The notes beneath the pieces are model-generated. The model ran no database searches. It was not told the origin of the DNA and was given only the letters and a program-made list of their open reading frames with translations. DNA of 64,000 nucleotides from Pseudomonas borbori (GTDB lineage Bacteria > Pseudomonadota > Gammaproteobacteria > Pseudomonadales > Pseudomonadaceae): the NCBI RefSeq assembly GCF_900115555.1, contig NZ_FOWX01000003.1, positions 178,666 to 242,665 on the forward strand, written 5' to 3'. Made by a program: the position numbers and the translations under genes. Below, piece after piece: positions 54,730-63,091 of this stretch; position 1 is the stretch's first letter; every line of letters starts with the position of its first letter.

Positions 54730-55548
54730 ATGAGCCACGCCATCGAACCCTATCATCCCGGTGTTTTCGACCTGACCCACAAGATCACCGTGGAGAAACA
54801 CGGCCACACCGCGCTGATCACCATCAACCACCCACCAGCCAACACCTGGGACCGCGAATCGCTGATCGGCCTCAAGCAACTGATCGAGCACCTCAACCGC
54901 GACGACGACATCTACGCCCTGGTGGTGACTGGCCAGGGCGGCAAGTTCTTCAGCGCCGGCGCCGACCTCAACCTGTTCGCCGACGGCGACAAGGCCCGCG
55001 CCCGGGAGATGGCCCGACGCTTCGGCGAAGCCTTCGAGGCGTTACGCGACTTTCGCGGCGTATCGATCGCCGCGATCAACGGCTACGCCATGGGTGGCGG
55101 TCTAGAGTGCGCCCTGGCCTGCGACCTGCGCATCGCCGAACGCCAGGCCCAGATGGCTCTGCCGGAAGCCGCGGTGGGCCTGCTGCCCTGCGCCGGCGGC
55201 ACCCAACACCTGGCCTGGCTGGTCGGTGAGGGCTGGGCCAAGCGCATGATCCTCTGCGGCGAGCGCATCGACGCCGAAACCGCCCTGCGCATCGGTCTGG
55301 TCGAACAAGTGGTCGACAGCGGCGAGGCGCGCGGCCATGCCCTGCTGCTGGCGGCCAAAGTCGCGCGGCAGAGCCCGGTGGCGGTACGCACCATCAAACC
55401 GCTGATCCAGGGCGCCCGTGAGCGCAGCCCGAGCACCTGGCTGAGCGAGGAGCGCGAGCGCTTCATCGACCTGTTCGACGCCGACGATACCCACGAAGGG
55501 GTGAATGCCTTCCTGGAGAAACGCGAACCGCACTGGCGCAACAAATAA
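54730..55548 (+). CDS. Enoyl-CoA hydratase/isomerase family protein
   Basis: A 272-residue crotonase. The oxyanion-hole segments FFSAGADLNLFADG and INGYAMGGGLECALACDLRIA and the catalytic glutamates in GGLECA and LPEAAVGLLPCAGGTQHL are present. ATG 54730 has GAGGA upstream. In the valine pathway it would hydrate methacrylyl-CoA to 3-hydroxyisobutyryl-CoA. The P. aeruginosa homologue by position, PA0745, is reported as dspI, needed for the cis-2-decenoate dispersion signal, so an alternative role in unsaturated fatty acid signalling deserves notice. Confidence 0.88.
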   Translation: MSHAIEPYHPGVFDLTHKITVEKHGHTALITINHPPANTWDRESLIGLKQLIEHLNRDDDIYALVVTGQGGKFFSAGADLNLFADGDKARAREMARRFGEAFEALRDFRGVSIAAINGYAMGGGLECALACDLRIAERQAQMALPEAAVGLLPCAGGTQHLAWLVGEGWAKRMILCGERIDAETALRIGLVEQVVDSGEARGHALLLAAKVARQSPVAVRTIKPLIQGARERSPSTWLSEERERFIDLFDADDTHEGVNAFLEKREPHWRNK

Positions 55549-55558
55549 ACCTATTCCC

Positions 55559-55579
55559 GTAGGGTGCGCCCTGCGCACC
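55559..55579. repeat. Family-2 repeat (single copy) carrying the next ribosome site at its edge
   Basis: GTAGGGTGCGCCCTGCGCACC lies ten bases after the hydratase stop. The bases AGGA directly after it are the only ribosome-site candidate for the next gene. Confidence 0.8.
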
Positions 55580-55592
55580 AGGAACCCGCAAC

Positions 55593-56696
55593 ATGAATGT
55601 GATTTTCGAAGAACTCCACAGCCTGCATGGTTTCCGCATCGGCATCGCCAGCCTGGATGCAGAAAAAAGCCTGAACGCCCTGAGCCTGCCGATGATCGAG
55701 GCATTGGATGCCAAACTCGCGGCCTGGGCGGATGACCCGGCCATCGCCTGCGTGCTGCTGCGCGGCAACGGCGCAAAAGCCTTCTGCGCCGGCGGTGACG
55801 TGGTGCAACTGGTGCAGCAGTGCCGCCAACACCCCGGTGAAGTGCCTCCGCTGGCGCGGCGCTTCTTCGCCGACGAATACCGCCTCGACCACCGCATCCA
55901 CAGCTACCCGAAACCCCTGATCTGCTGGGCCCACGGCCATGTGCTGGGCGGCGGCATGGGCCTGATGCAGGGTGCAGGGGTGCGCATCGTCACCCCGTCG
56001 AGCCGCCTGGGCATGCCGGAAATCAATATCGGCCTGTACCCGGATGTCGGCGGCAGCTGGTTCCTCGCCCGCCTGCCGGGCAAGCTCGGCCTGTTCCTCG
56101 GCCTCACCGCCAGCAGCGTCAACGCCCGCGATGCCCTGGACCTGGACCTGGCCGACCGCTTCCTGCTCGACAACCAGCAGGACGCCCTGCTCGAAGGCCT
56201 GGTGCAACTGAACTGGCAGGAACAACCGCAGCGACAACTGCACAGCCTGCTCAAGGCGCTGGAACACGAGGCTCACGGCGAACTGCCGAAGGCCCAATGG
56301 CTGCCGCGCCGCGAACGCATCGACGCACTGCTCGATCAGGCCGACCTGCCCAGCGCCTGGCGCGCCCTCACCGCCCTGCACGACAACAGCGACCCGCTGC
56401 TGGCGCGCGCCGCCAAGACCCTGGCCGGCGGCTGCCCGCTGAGCGCACACCTGGTCTGGCAGCAGATCGCCCGTGCCCGCCACCTGTCGCTGGCCCAGGT
56501 ATTCCGGATGGAGTACGCCATGAGCCTGAACTGCTGCCGCCACCCGGAACTCGCCGAAGGCGTGCGCGCACGCCTGATCGACAAGGACCAAACCCCTCAC
56601 TGGCACTGGCCGGATGTGGCGAGCATCCCCACCGAGGTGATCGAGGCGCACTTCGCCGCAACCTGGGAAGGCGAGCATCCGCTGGCCGATTTGTAA
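55593..56696 (+). CDS. 3-hydroxyisobutyryl-CoA hydrolase family protein
   Basis: A 367-residue crotonase-fold protein, longer than the hydratases and matching HIBCH. The segments AFCAGGDVVQLV, HGHVLGGGMGLMQGAG and MPEINIGLYPDVGGSWFLARL contain the Glu and Asp used for CoA-thioester hydrolysis. A C-terminal part with LAQVFRMEYAMSLNCCRHPEL is specific to the HIBCH branch. It releases free 3-hydroxyisobutyrate, the substrate for MmsB encoded next. Confidence 0.9.
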   Translation: MNVIFEELHSLHGFRIGIASLDAEKSLNALSLPMIEALDAKLAAWADDPAIACVLLRGNGAKAFCAGGDVVQLVQQCRQHPGEVPPLARRFFADEYRLDHRIHSYPKPLICWAHGHVLGGGMGLMQGAGVRIVTPSSRLGMPEINIGLYPDVGGSWFLARLPGKLGLFLGLTASSVNARDALDLDLADRFLLDNQQDALLEGLVQLNWQEQPQRQLHSLLKALEHEAHGELPKAQWLPRRERIDALLDQADLPSAWRALTALHDNSDPLLARAAKTLAGGCPLSAHLVWQQIARARHLSLAQVFRMEYAMSLNCCRHPELAEGVRARLIDKDQTPHWHWPDVASIPTEVIEAHFAATWEGEHPLADL

Positions 56697-56702
56697 CCAG
56701 CT

Positions 56703-56759
56703 GTAGGGTGCGCTGTGCGCACCACCCCATGGACGCCCGGTGCGCACGGCGCACCCTAC
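56703..56759. repeat. Family-2 repeat pair between the hydrolase and mmsB
   Basis: GTAGGGTGCGCTGTGCGCACC and, inverted, GGTGCGCACGGCGCACCCTAC. The mmsB ribosome site AGGAG begins two bases after the element. Confidence 0.85.
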
Positions 56760-56775
56760 GAGGAGAACAATAACC

Positions 56776-57660
56776 ATGACCCAGATTGCCTTTATCGGCC
56801 TCGGCCATATGGGCCTGCCCATGGCCCGCAACCTGCTCAAGGCCGGCTTCAAACTCAAGGTCTTCGACCTGGTCCAGGCCGCCATCGACGAACTGGCCAA
56901 GGAAGGTGCGCAAGCCGCCAGCAGCGCTGCCGACGCCGTGCAAGGCGCCAACGTGGTGATCAGCATGCTGCCGGCCAGCCGCCATGTCGAAGGCCTGTAC
57001 CTGGGCGACGCCGGCCTGCTCCACCTGCTCACCCCCGGCACCCTGGTCCTGGAGTGCTCGACCATCGCCCCGGAATCCGCGCGCAAGGTGCACAAAGCCG
57101 CTGCCGGGCGTGGCCTGGAGATGCTCGACGCTCCAGTTTCCGGCGGCACCGCCGGCGCCGCGGCCGGCACCCTGACCTTTATGATCGGCGGCGCAGCGGC
57201 CACCCTGGAAAAAGCCCGGCCGATCTTCGCCGCCATGGGCAAGAACATCTTCCACGCCGGCCCGGATGGCGCCGGCCAAGTGGCCAAGGTGTGCAACAAC
57301 CAGGTGCTGGCGGTGCAGATGATCGCCACCGCCGAAGCCATGGCCCTGGGCGTGGCCAACGGCCTGGAGCCGGCAGTGCTGGCCGAGATCATGCGCCAGA
57401 GTTCCGGCGGCAACTGGACCCTGGAAAAATACAACCCCTGGCCAGGAGTGATGGAGAATGCGCCGGCCTCCAAGGGTTATACAGGAGGATTCATGGCCGA
57501 ATTGATGGCCAAGGACCTCGGCCTGGCCCAGGAAGCCGCGCAGGTCACCGCCAGCAGCACTCCGATGGGCGCCCTGGCCCTGCAGATCTATCGCCTGCTG
57601 CTCAAGCAGGGCAAGGGCCAGCAGGATTTCTCGGTGGTGCAGCAATTGTTCGTCGAGTAA
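56776..57660 (+). CDS. mmsB: 3-hydroxyisobutyrate dehydrogenase
   Basis: A 294-residue beta-hydroxyacid dehydrogenase oxidising 3-hydroxyisobutyrate to methylmalonate semialdehyde with NAD. The N-terminal Rossmann motif is GLGHMGLPMARNLLKAG; the substrate loop DAPVSGGTAGAAAGTL and the catalytic Lys in GAGQVAKVCNNQ follow. AGGAG lies ten bases before ATG 56776. The P. aeruginosa protein at this position (PA0743) was characterised in vitro with activity on L-serine, so side activity is likely. Closes the valine operon. Confidence 0.93.
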   Translation: MTQIAFIGLGHMGLPMARNLLKAGFKLKVFDLVQAAIDELAKEGAQAASSAADAVQGANVVISMLPASRHVEGLYLGDAGLLHLLTPGTLVLECSTIAPESARKVHKAAAGRGLEMLDAPVSGGTAGAAAGTLTFMIGGAAATLEKARPIFAAMGKNIFHAGPDGAGQVAKVCNNQVLAVQMIATAEAMALGVANGLEPAVLAEIMRQSSGGNWTLEKYNPWPGVMENAPASKGYTGGFMAELMAKDLGLAQEAAQVTASSTPMGALALQIYRLLLKQGKGQQDFSVVQQLFVE

Positions 57661-57763
57661 GAGCGGGCCATGCCCGCGAACCCCCAACCGCGGCCAAGGA
57701 CTGGGCGGTCCCGTCGCTTCTACAGAGAGCCCACTGGCATCTGGTGCGCACGGCGCACCCTAC
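57658..57763. repeat. REP family 1 copy at the mmsB stop and family-2 half-copy
   Basis: GAGCGGGCCATGCCCGCGA starts at the mmsB TAA (57658-57679), and GGTGCGCACGGCGCACCCTAC lies at 57743-57763 just before the lapC stop. The region between holds no gene. The first element could act as a 3' stabilising hairpin for the operon message. Confidence 0.75.
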
Positions 57764-57774
57764 GCGGGCAGGCA

Positions 57775-59148
57775 TCAGCGCTCGCGCAAGGCCTCGGCAC
57801 GGGCGCGGATGATCGGTTTGAGCAGGTAGCTGAGTACGCTCTTCTTGCCGGTGATGATGTCTACCGAGGCAACCATGCCGGGGATGATCAGCAGCGGATG
57901 CTCTGCGCTGCCCAGGTGGCTCTTGTCGGTGCGCAGCTTGATCACGTAGAAGCTGTTGCCCTCATCGTCGGTCACGGTGTCCGCGCCAATCTGCTCCAGC
58001 TTGGCCTTGAGGCCGCCGTAGATGGTGTAGTCATAGGCGGTGAACTTGACTATGGCCTCCTGCCCCGGATGCAGGAAGGCGATGTCCTGCGGGCGGATGC
58101 GTGTCTCCACCAGCAGGGTGTCGTCCAGCGGCACTATCTCCACCAGGTCGCTGCCCGGCTGGATCACCCCGCCGATGGTGTTGACCAGCAGCAGCTTGAC
58201 GATACCGCGTACCGGCGAGGTGACCAGGGTACGGTTGACCCGGTCCTTCAGCGCCTTGCCGGTCGACTGGATCTTGCTCAGGTCGGTGCGCGCCTCGTTC
58301 AGCTGGGTCAGCGCATCGCTGCGAAAACGCCCACGGGTCTCGTCGATCTTGCGCTCGACCTCCTTGATCGCGGCCTCGGCCCGCGGCATCGCCAGGGTCG
58401 TGGCCTGCAACTGGCCGCGGCTCTCCACCTCGGCGCGCTTCAAGCGCAGCACTTCCACCGGGGAAATCGCCCCCTCGGCCACCAGTGGCTCGGACATGCG
58501 AATTTCCTGGCGCAACAGCTCCAGGCTGTTGCGAAACTGGCTCTGCTTGGAAGCAAACTCGCGCAACTCCTGACGACGCTGGGTCAGCTGCTCCTCCAGC
58601 CCGGCAACCTCGTCCAGCAGCTGCTGGCGCCGACTGTTGAACAACTGCTCCTCGTTCTCGGACTGTCGCGGTACTTTTTCGCGTACTTCGTCGGCCACCA
58701 GCAATTCGCGGCCCTGGACTTCCGCGCTGAGGCGTTCGACCCGCAGCAGCAGGGCCAGGCGATCGGCCTCGGTCTCGCCGACGTTGGAAGCGAAACGGGT
58801 GTCGTCCAGACGCAGCAGCGGATCGCCGATATTGACGATCTGCCCCTCGCGGACGAACAGTTCGGAAACGATACCGCCTTCCAGGTTCTGGATTTTCTGC
58901 AGGCGCGAGGAAGGAATCGCCTTGCCATCGCCACGGGTCACTTCGTCAACCACGGCGAAATGCGCCCACAGCAAACAGAAGGCAACGAATGCAAGCAGGC
59001 CCCAGATGGTCAGGCGAATGACCCTGGGCGCATCCTCGATCAGCGCCTTGCTGACCTCCGGCAGCGGTTCGTCGCCCATGCCGTCATGGCTGCCGAAATA
59101 CGCGGCAACGGCCTGACCCAGGCTCTTCTCGGGCGCTTTAGCTGACAC
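57775..59148 (-). CDS. lapC: Type I secretion membrane-fusion protein (LapC/HlyD family)
   Basis: A 457-residue periplasmic adaptor. One membrane helix lies at about residues 47-67 (TIWGLLAFVAFCLLWAHFAVV). A long coiled-coil hairpin spans roughly 130-300, and beta-barrel/lipoyl-type parts contain KIQNLEGGIVSELFVREGQIV and VRGIVKLLLVNTIGGVI. It joins the ABC exporter to the outer-membrane channel. GTG start at 59148 overlaps the lapB stop by 11 bases. Last gene of the lapE-lapB-lapC group by transcript order lapB-lapC; probably serves the adhesin encoded at 63092. Confidence 0.9.
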   Translation of the reverse strand: MSAKAPEKSLGQAVAAYFGSHDGMGDEPLPEVSKALIEDAPRVIRLTIWGLLAFVAFCLLWAHFAVVDEVTRGDGKAIPSSRLQKIQNLEGGIVSELFVREGQIVNIGDPLLRLDDTRFASNVGETEADRLALLLRVERLSAEVQGRELLVADEVREKVPRQSENEEQLFNSRRQQLLDEVAGLEEQLTQRRQELREFASKQSQFRNSLELLRQEIRMSEPLVAEGAISPVEVLRLKRAEVESRGQLQATTLAMPRAEAAIKEVERKIDETRGRFRSDALTQLNEARTDLSKIQSTGKALKDRVNRTLVTSPVRGIVKLLLVNTIGGVIQPGSDLVEIVPLDDTLLVETRIRPQDIAFLHPGQEAIVKFTAYDYTIYGGLKAKLEQIGADTVTDDEGNSFYVIKLRTDKSHLGSAEHPLLIIPGMVASVDIITGKKSVLSYLLKPIIRARAEALRER

Positions 59149-61294
59149 TGATCTGCCCCTTCTTCAGCGCTTCCATCACGCTACCTTTTGGCCCGTCGGC
59201 GATGACCTGCCCGCGGTCGACGATAATCAAACGGTCGACCAGGCTGAGCATGGAGGCACGGTGGGTAACCAGCAGCAGGGTCTTGCTGCCGATAACGGCC
59301 GCCAAACGCTGCTTGAGGCGCTCTTCGCCGGTGTTGTCCATGGCGCTGGTCGGCTCGTCGAACAGCAGGATTTGCGGGTCGAGCAACAGCGCCCGGGCCA
59401 GGGCCACGTTCTGTCGCTGCCCACCGGAAAGATTCTGCCCGCGCTCGCCGACCTGCAGCTCGTAGCCCTTGGGATGCAGCCGCACGAACTCGTGCACCCC
59501 GGCCAGCTCGGAGGCCTGCAACACCAGTTCATCCTCCACGTAGCGCGCGCCCACCGCCAGGTTGTCGCGCAGCGTGCCGGAAAACAGCTGGATATCCTGG
59601 GGCACGTAGCCGATGTTGTGGCGCAGATCGCTGACATCCAGCTGGCGCACATCGACGCCATCGACCAGCAGGCTGCCGGCATCCGGCTGATACAGGCCGA
59701 CGATCAGCTTGGCCAGCGAACTCTTGCCCGAGCCGCTGCGGCCGATGATGCCGATCTTCTCGCCGGGTCGCACCACCAGGTTAATGTTCTGCAGGGCGGC
59801 CTGCTGCTGATCCGGATAATGGAAATCCAGCTGACGGAACTCGATGGCGCCCTGCAAGGCCTGACGCTTGAGCGGCCGCTCCTCTTCCTGGCGCTCCTGC
59901 GGCAGGCTCATCATCTGGTTGACCGAATCGAGGGTCACGCGCGCCTGCTGGTAGCGGGTCAGCAGGCCGGATAATTGGGTCAGCGGACCGAGCGCACGAC
60001 TGCTGAGCATGTAGCAGGCGATCAGACCGCCCATGCTCAGCCGGCCGTCGATGATCTGGTAAACCCCGAAGACGATGACGATCACGCCGGCCAGTTGCTG
60101 CAGCAGCATGGTCGCATTCATCGCCAGGCTGGAGAGCATGCGCGCGCGCAACTCCAGGCGACTGAGGGTGCCGATGGTCTGCTCCCACAGATACTGGCGC
60201 TCGCTCTCGGCATTATTGACCTTGACCGCATCCAGGCCGGCGAGGCTCTCAATCAGGCTCGACTGCCGCTCGGCCGCCAGCGCCATGGTGCGTTCCATGG
60301 TTTCCGCCAGGGGTCGCTGCAACGCCCAGCCGATCAGGGCAACCAGTGGAAAGGCCAATACCGGAATCCACACCAGGTGGCCGCCGATCATGGCGATCAC
60401 CGCCAGAATCAACAGGGTGAACGGCAGGTCGATCACGCTGGCCAGGGTCAGCGAGGCGAGGAAGTCGCGCAGGCTCTGAAATTCGTGGATGTTCTGGGCG
60501 AAGCTGCCGACCCGCGCCGGACGGAACTTCATGGCCATGCCGACGACCCGCTCAAACAGCGTCGCCGAAATGATCAGGTCGGTCTTCTTGCCGGCCAGAT
60601 CCAGGCACAGGCCGCGCAGGGTCTTGAGCAACAGATCGAACAGATACACGCCACAGATACCGATCGCCAACACCCAGAGCGTGGCTTCCGCCTGGTTGGG
60701 CACCACCCGGTCGTAGACATTCATGACGAACAGCGGCGTGGCCAGACCGATCAGGCTGATCAGGAAACTGGCCGCGATAGCGTCTATATAGAGCCAGCGG
60801 GAACGTTTGAGGGTGTCGCGAAACCAGGATGTCGCCCGCGGAATCAGCTCGCCGCGGTTGAAGTCGAACTTGTGCAGCGGCTGGGCGAAGAACACCTGGC
60901 CACTGTAATCCTCCTCCAGCATCTCGGCACTGACGAGGACCTCGCCACCCTCGCTCTCGCTGGGCATGACCCGCGCACGGCCCTGCTCGTCCCAACCGAG
61001 CAATACCGCGCTGCGACCTTCACGCAGCAACAGCAGAGCCGGCATGGCCAAGGCAGGGATTTGTCGCAAGCCGCGGCGCAACCAACGCCCTTGCAAGCCG
61101 GCGCGAGCCGCCGCACGGGGCAGCAACTCGACACTCAGGCGCTGCTCAGGCAGGGGCAAGCCGGCCGTGAGCATGGCGCGGCTGACCGACTTCTGGTGCA
61201 AACCGCACAGCGACAGCAGGCTGTCGAGCAATGGATCATCGTAGCGGTCGCGTGGATCGCTACGGGTCGGGGCCTGACTGAGGTCTACTGCCAC
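59138..61294 (-). CDS. lapB: Type I secretion ABC transporter (LapB family)
   Basis: A 718-residue exporter. Residues 15-140 are a C39-peptidase-like domain without the catalytic Cys-His arrangement, as in RTX/Lap exporters that recognise but do not cleave their cargo. Six membrane helices lie at about 165-430. The ATPase has Walker A GRSGSGKSS, signature NLSGGQRQN and Walker B ILLFDEPTSAMDN. It exports giant adhesins with C-terminal secretion signals. A GTG start at 61294 is used; the next gene upstream is the TolC-like gene, separated by a small repeat element. Confidence 0.93.
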   Translation of the reverse strand: MAVDLSQAPTRSDPRDRYDDPLLDSLLSLCGLHQKSVSRAMLTAGLPLPEQRLSVELLPRAAARAGLQGRWLRRGLRQIPALAMPALLLLREGRSAVLLGWDEQGRARVMPSESEGGEVLVSAEMLEEDYSGQVFFAQPLHKFDFNRGELIPRATSWFRDTLKRSRWLYIDAIAASFLISLIGLATPLFVMNVYDRVVPNQAEATLWVLAIGICGVYLFDLLLKTLRGLCLDLAGKKTDLIISATLFERVVGMAMKFRPARVGSFAQNIHEFQSLRDFLASLTLASVIDLPFTLLILAVIAMIGGHLVWIPVLAFPLVALIGWALQRPLAETMERTMALAAERQSSLIESLAGLDAVKVNNAESERQYLWEQTIGTLSRLELRARMLSSLAMNATMLLQQLAGVIVIVFGVYQIIDGRLSMGGLIACYMLSSRALGPLTQLSGLLTRYQQARVTLDSVNQMMSLPQERQEEERPLKRQALQGAIEFRQLDFHYPDQQQAALQNINLVVRPGEKIGIIGRSGSGKSSLAKLIVGLYQPDAGSLLVDGVDVRQLDVSDLRHNIGYVPQDIQLFSGTLRDNLAVGARYVEDELVLQASELAGVHEFVRLHPKGYELQVGERGQNLSGGQRQNVALARALLLDPQILLFDEPTSAMDNTGEERLKQRLAAVIGSKTLLLVTHRASMLSLVDRLIIVDRGQVIADGPKGSVMEALKKGQISVS

Positions 61295-61332
61295 AAAGAT
61301 TCACTCATGCACGGAGAAAAGCCGCTGTCAGA

Positions 61333-61407
61333 GGCTGTGAAAATATCGAGCGCCGTCGCGAGAAGCGACCCCAGGCGTTCGCGGCAGACGGGGGCTTTTT
61401 CACAACC
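61333..61407. repeat. 75-bp element with 11-bp inverted ends between lapE and lapB
   Basis: GGCTGTGAAAA (61333-61343) and TTTTCACAACC (61397-61407) are inverted copies with one mismatch, enclosing a GC-rich centre with CGTCGCGAGAAGCGAC. It fills most of the 115-base gap and could be a tiny MITE or a strong RNA hairpin. Confidence 0.6.
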
Positions 61408-61409
61408 GC

Positions 61410-62756
61410 TCAATTCAGGCCCGGCAGTGTCACCTCGGCCTTCACCACATCCAGCGGTGCCGCAGCCATGGGTGCAACTACACCTTGGCTTTGCAGCAGG
61501 GAGCCCATGGTCGCCTTGATCCGGTATTGAGTAAACAGTTCCGTGTAACGCACCTCTTCCAGGCGGCGCGCAGCGGTGAATAATTCGTTCTCGCTGTCGA
61601 GCAGGTCGAGCAAGGTCCGCTCGCCCAGGCCGAACTGCTTCTGGTAGGAGTCGCGCACCCGGCTGCTGTAGTCGACATATTGCTGAGCGATCGGCAATTG
61701 CTGACGCGCATTCTCCAGGGCATTCCAGGCCAGGCCGAGGTCTTCGCTCAGGACGCGCAAGGCGTTGTTGCGAATATCCATGGCCTGATTGACCTGGTGC
61801 GCCTTGGACTGCAGGTCGGCCTTGTTGCTACCGCCAGCGAACAGGTTGTAACGCATGCGCAGCATCGCCTGCCATTCATTGCTGTGGCCGGGCACGCCGT
61901 CGATATTGTTGTCGACGCCCTGCGACAGCTCGGCGTCGAAACGCGGGTAGAAAGTCGACTTGGCCGCTTCATACTGCTGCTCGCTGGCCTGGACATCGGC
62001 CTGGGCCGAACTCAGAAACGGGTTATTCGTCAGCAATTCCTCGCGGGCGGCCTGCAGGTTTTCCGGCAAACGCCCCGGCAACCCTTGCGGCATGCTCAGC
62101 TCGCTGGGGTCGCGGCCAACCACACTGTAATAATTGACCTGCGCATCGGCCAGATTGGTCTGCTCGGTGATCAGGTTGTTACGCGCCTGGGCCAGACGTG
62201 CCTCGGCCTGATCGAGATCGGCCATGCGCCCTACCCCACGCTCACTGCGCAACGAAATCTGGTCGTAAATACGCTCGTGGCTACGCAGGTTGTCCTCCGC
62301 CAGCCGAACCATCTCGCGACGCTTGAGCACCTCCAGATAGACCTCCGCCACAGTCAGCGCAGTGCGTTCGGAGGTGCCCAGCAGCTCGTAGGCACGGGCA
62401 TTCACGGTAGCCCGCTGACGCCCGACTTCGCTGCTGGTGGCAAAGCCGTCGAATAGCATCTGCTGCAAACGCAGACTCGACTCGCCGCGAGTCAGGGTGT
62501 TGTATTCGTGCCCCTCGACAGCACGCGTGCCGGGGCTGTCGGTGCCTTCACGTCCATAACCGGCAAGCAGGTCGACCTGCGGCAGATAACCGCCCTTGGC
62601 GGCTTTCATCTGCTCCTCAACCGACAGACGTGCATTGATCCCCGCCTGGATTTCCGGATGCACCTCAAGCGCGCTCTGCATGGCTTCGTTAAGGGTTTGG
62701 CCGGTGGCCGACAGGGAGATCGCCATGGCAAGGGGAACAAGGGCAAAAAAACGCAT
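61410..62756 (-). CDS. lapE: TolC-family outer-membrane channel (LapE-like)
   Basis: A 448-residue outer-membrane efflux/secretion channel. Signal peptide 1-19 (LAMAISLSATG/QT). Two repeats of the outer-membrane efflux domain follow, with the typical opening TLNEAMQSALEVHPEIQAG and the paired GLGERTLLDLLDSENELFTA in the second half. It forms the trimeric tunnel for the LapBC exporter. First gene of the lapE-lapB-lapC transcript, divergent from the adhesin; the 335-base gap between them holds the regulatory sites. Confidence 0.92.
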   Translation of the reverse strand: MRFFALVPLAMAISLSATGQTLNEAMQSALEVHPEIQAGINARLSVEEQMKAAKGGYLPQVDLLAGYGREGTDSPGTRAVEGHEYNTLTRGESSLRLQQMLFDGFATSSEVGRQRATVNARAYELLGTSERTALTVAEVYLEVLKRREMVRLAEDNLRSHERIYDQISLRSERGVGRMADLDQAEARLAQARNNLITEQTNLADAQVNYYSVVGRDPSELSMPQGLPGRLPENLQAAREELLTNNPFLSSAQADVQASEQQYEAAKSTFYPRFDAELSQGVDNNIDGVPGHSNEWQAMLRMRYNLFAGGSNKADLQSKAHQVNQAMDIRNNALRVLSEDLGLAWNALENARQQLPIAQQYVDYSSRVRDSYQKQFGLGERTLLDLLDSENELFTAARRLEEVRYTELFTQYRIKATMGSLLQSQGVVAPMAAAPLDVVKAEVTLPGLN

Positions 62757-62944
62757 TGGAGGTTAGATTCCTTTCAAGGCTGAGGAGCAGGCGGCGTCCC
62801 AGACAGGGGCACGAGTCGCTGTACGGCAATCCAGTCAAGCAAGTCACGCATACCCCTTGTTCAAGGCGACAAGGGCGACATGAAAACTGAATCAATATCA
62901 AAGTGACATCAACGATAGCGAGTGTGTATTATCGCGAAAGAGCG

Positions 62945-62958
62945 GTCAATAGTTTGGC
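62945..62958 (+). promoter_or_regulatory. FleQ-like box 1 upstream of the adhesin
   Basis: GTCAATAGTTTGGC matches 11 of 14 bases of the FleQ consensus GTCAATAAATTGAC, about 134-147 bases before the adhesin start. The match is moderate. Confidence 0.4.
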
Positions 62959-62998
62959 ACGGAACCAGATTCATTTAGAGCAAGGACGGTTTATTGTC

Positions 62999-63012
62999 GT
63001 CAATTAAATGAC
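62999..63012 (+). promoter_or_regulatory. FleQ-like box 2 upstream of the adhesin
   Basis: GTCAATTAAATGAC matches 12 of 14 bases of GTCAATAAATTGAC, with perfect outer arms GTCA/TGAC, 80-93 bases before the ATG. FleQ is a c-di-GMP-responsive regulator known to control lap-type adhesins. Outside the two boxes the gap 62757-63091 shows no gene. Confidence 0.6.
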
Positions 63013-63091
63013 GAGCCACCTTAACTCTATCCTGATCTCTGCCACATCAATCCAAGGATCACACCACGCCCTGGGCGTCTGGAGCTTACGC

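Noticed and set aside
59138..61294. Bacteriocin exporter with active C39 peptidase
   Set aside because: The N-terminal C39-like domain lacks the catalytic Cys/His pattern and the neighbours point to adhesin export.
62953..62968. TTGGCACG resembling a sigma-54 -24 element upstream of the adhesin
   Set aside because: The required GC at -12 is GA at the correct spacing, so the match is incomplete.
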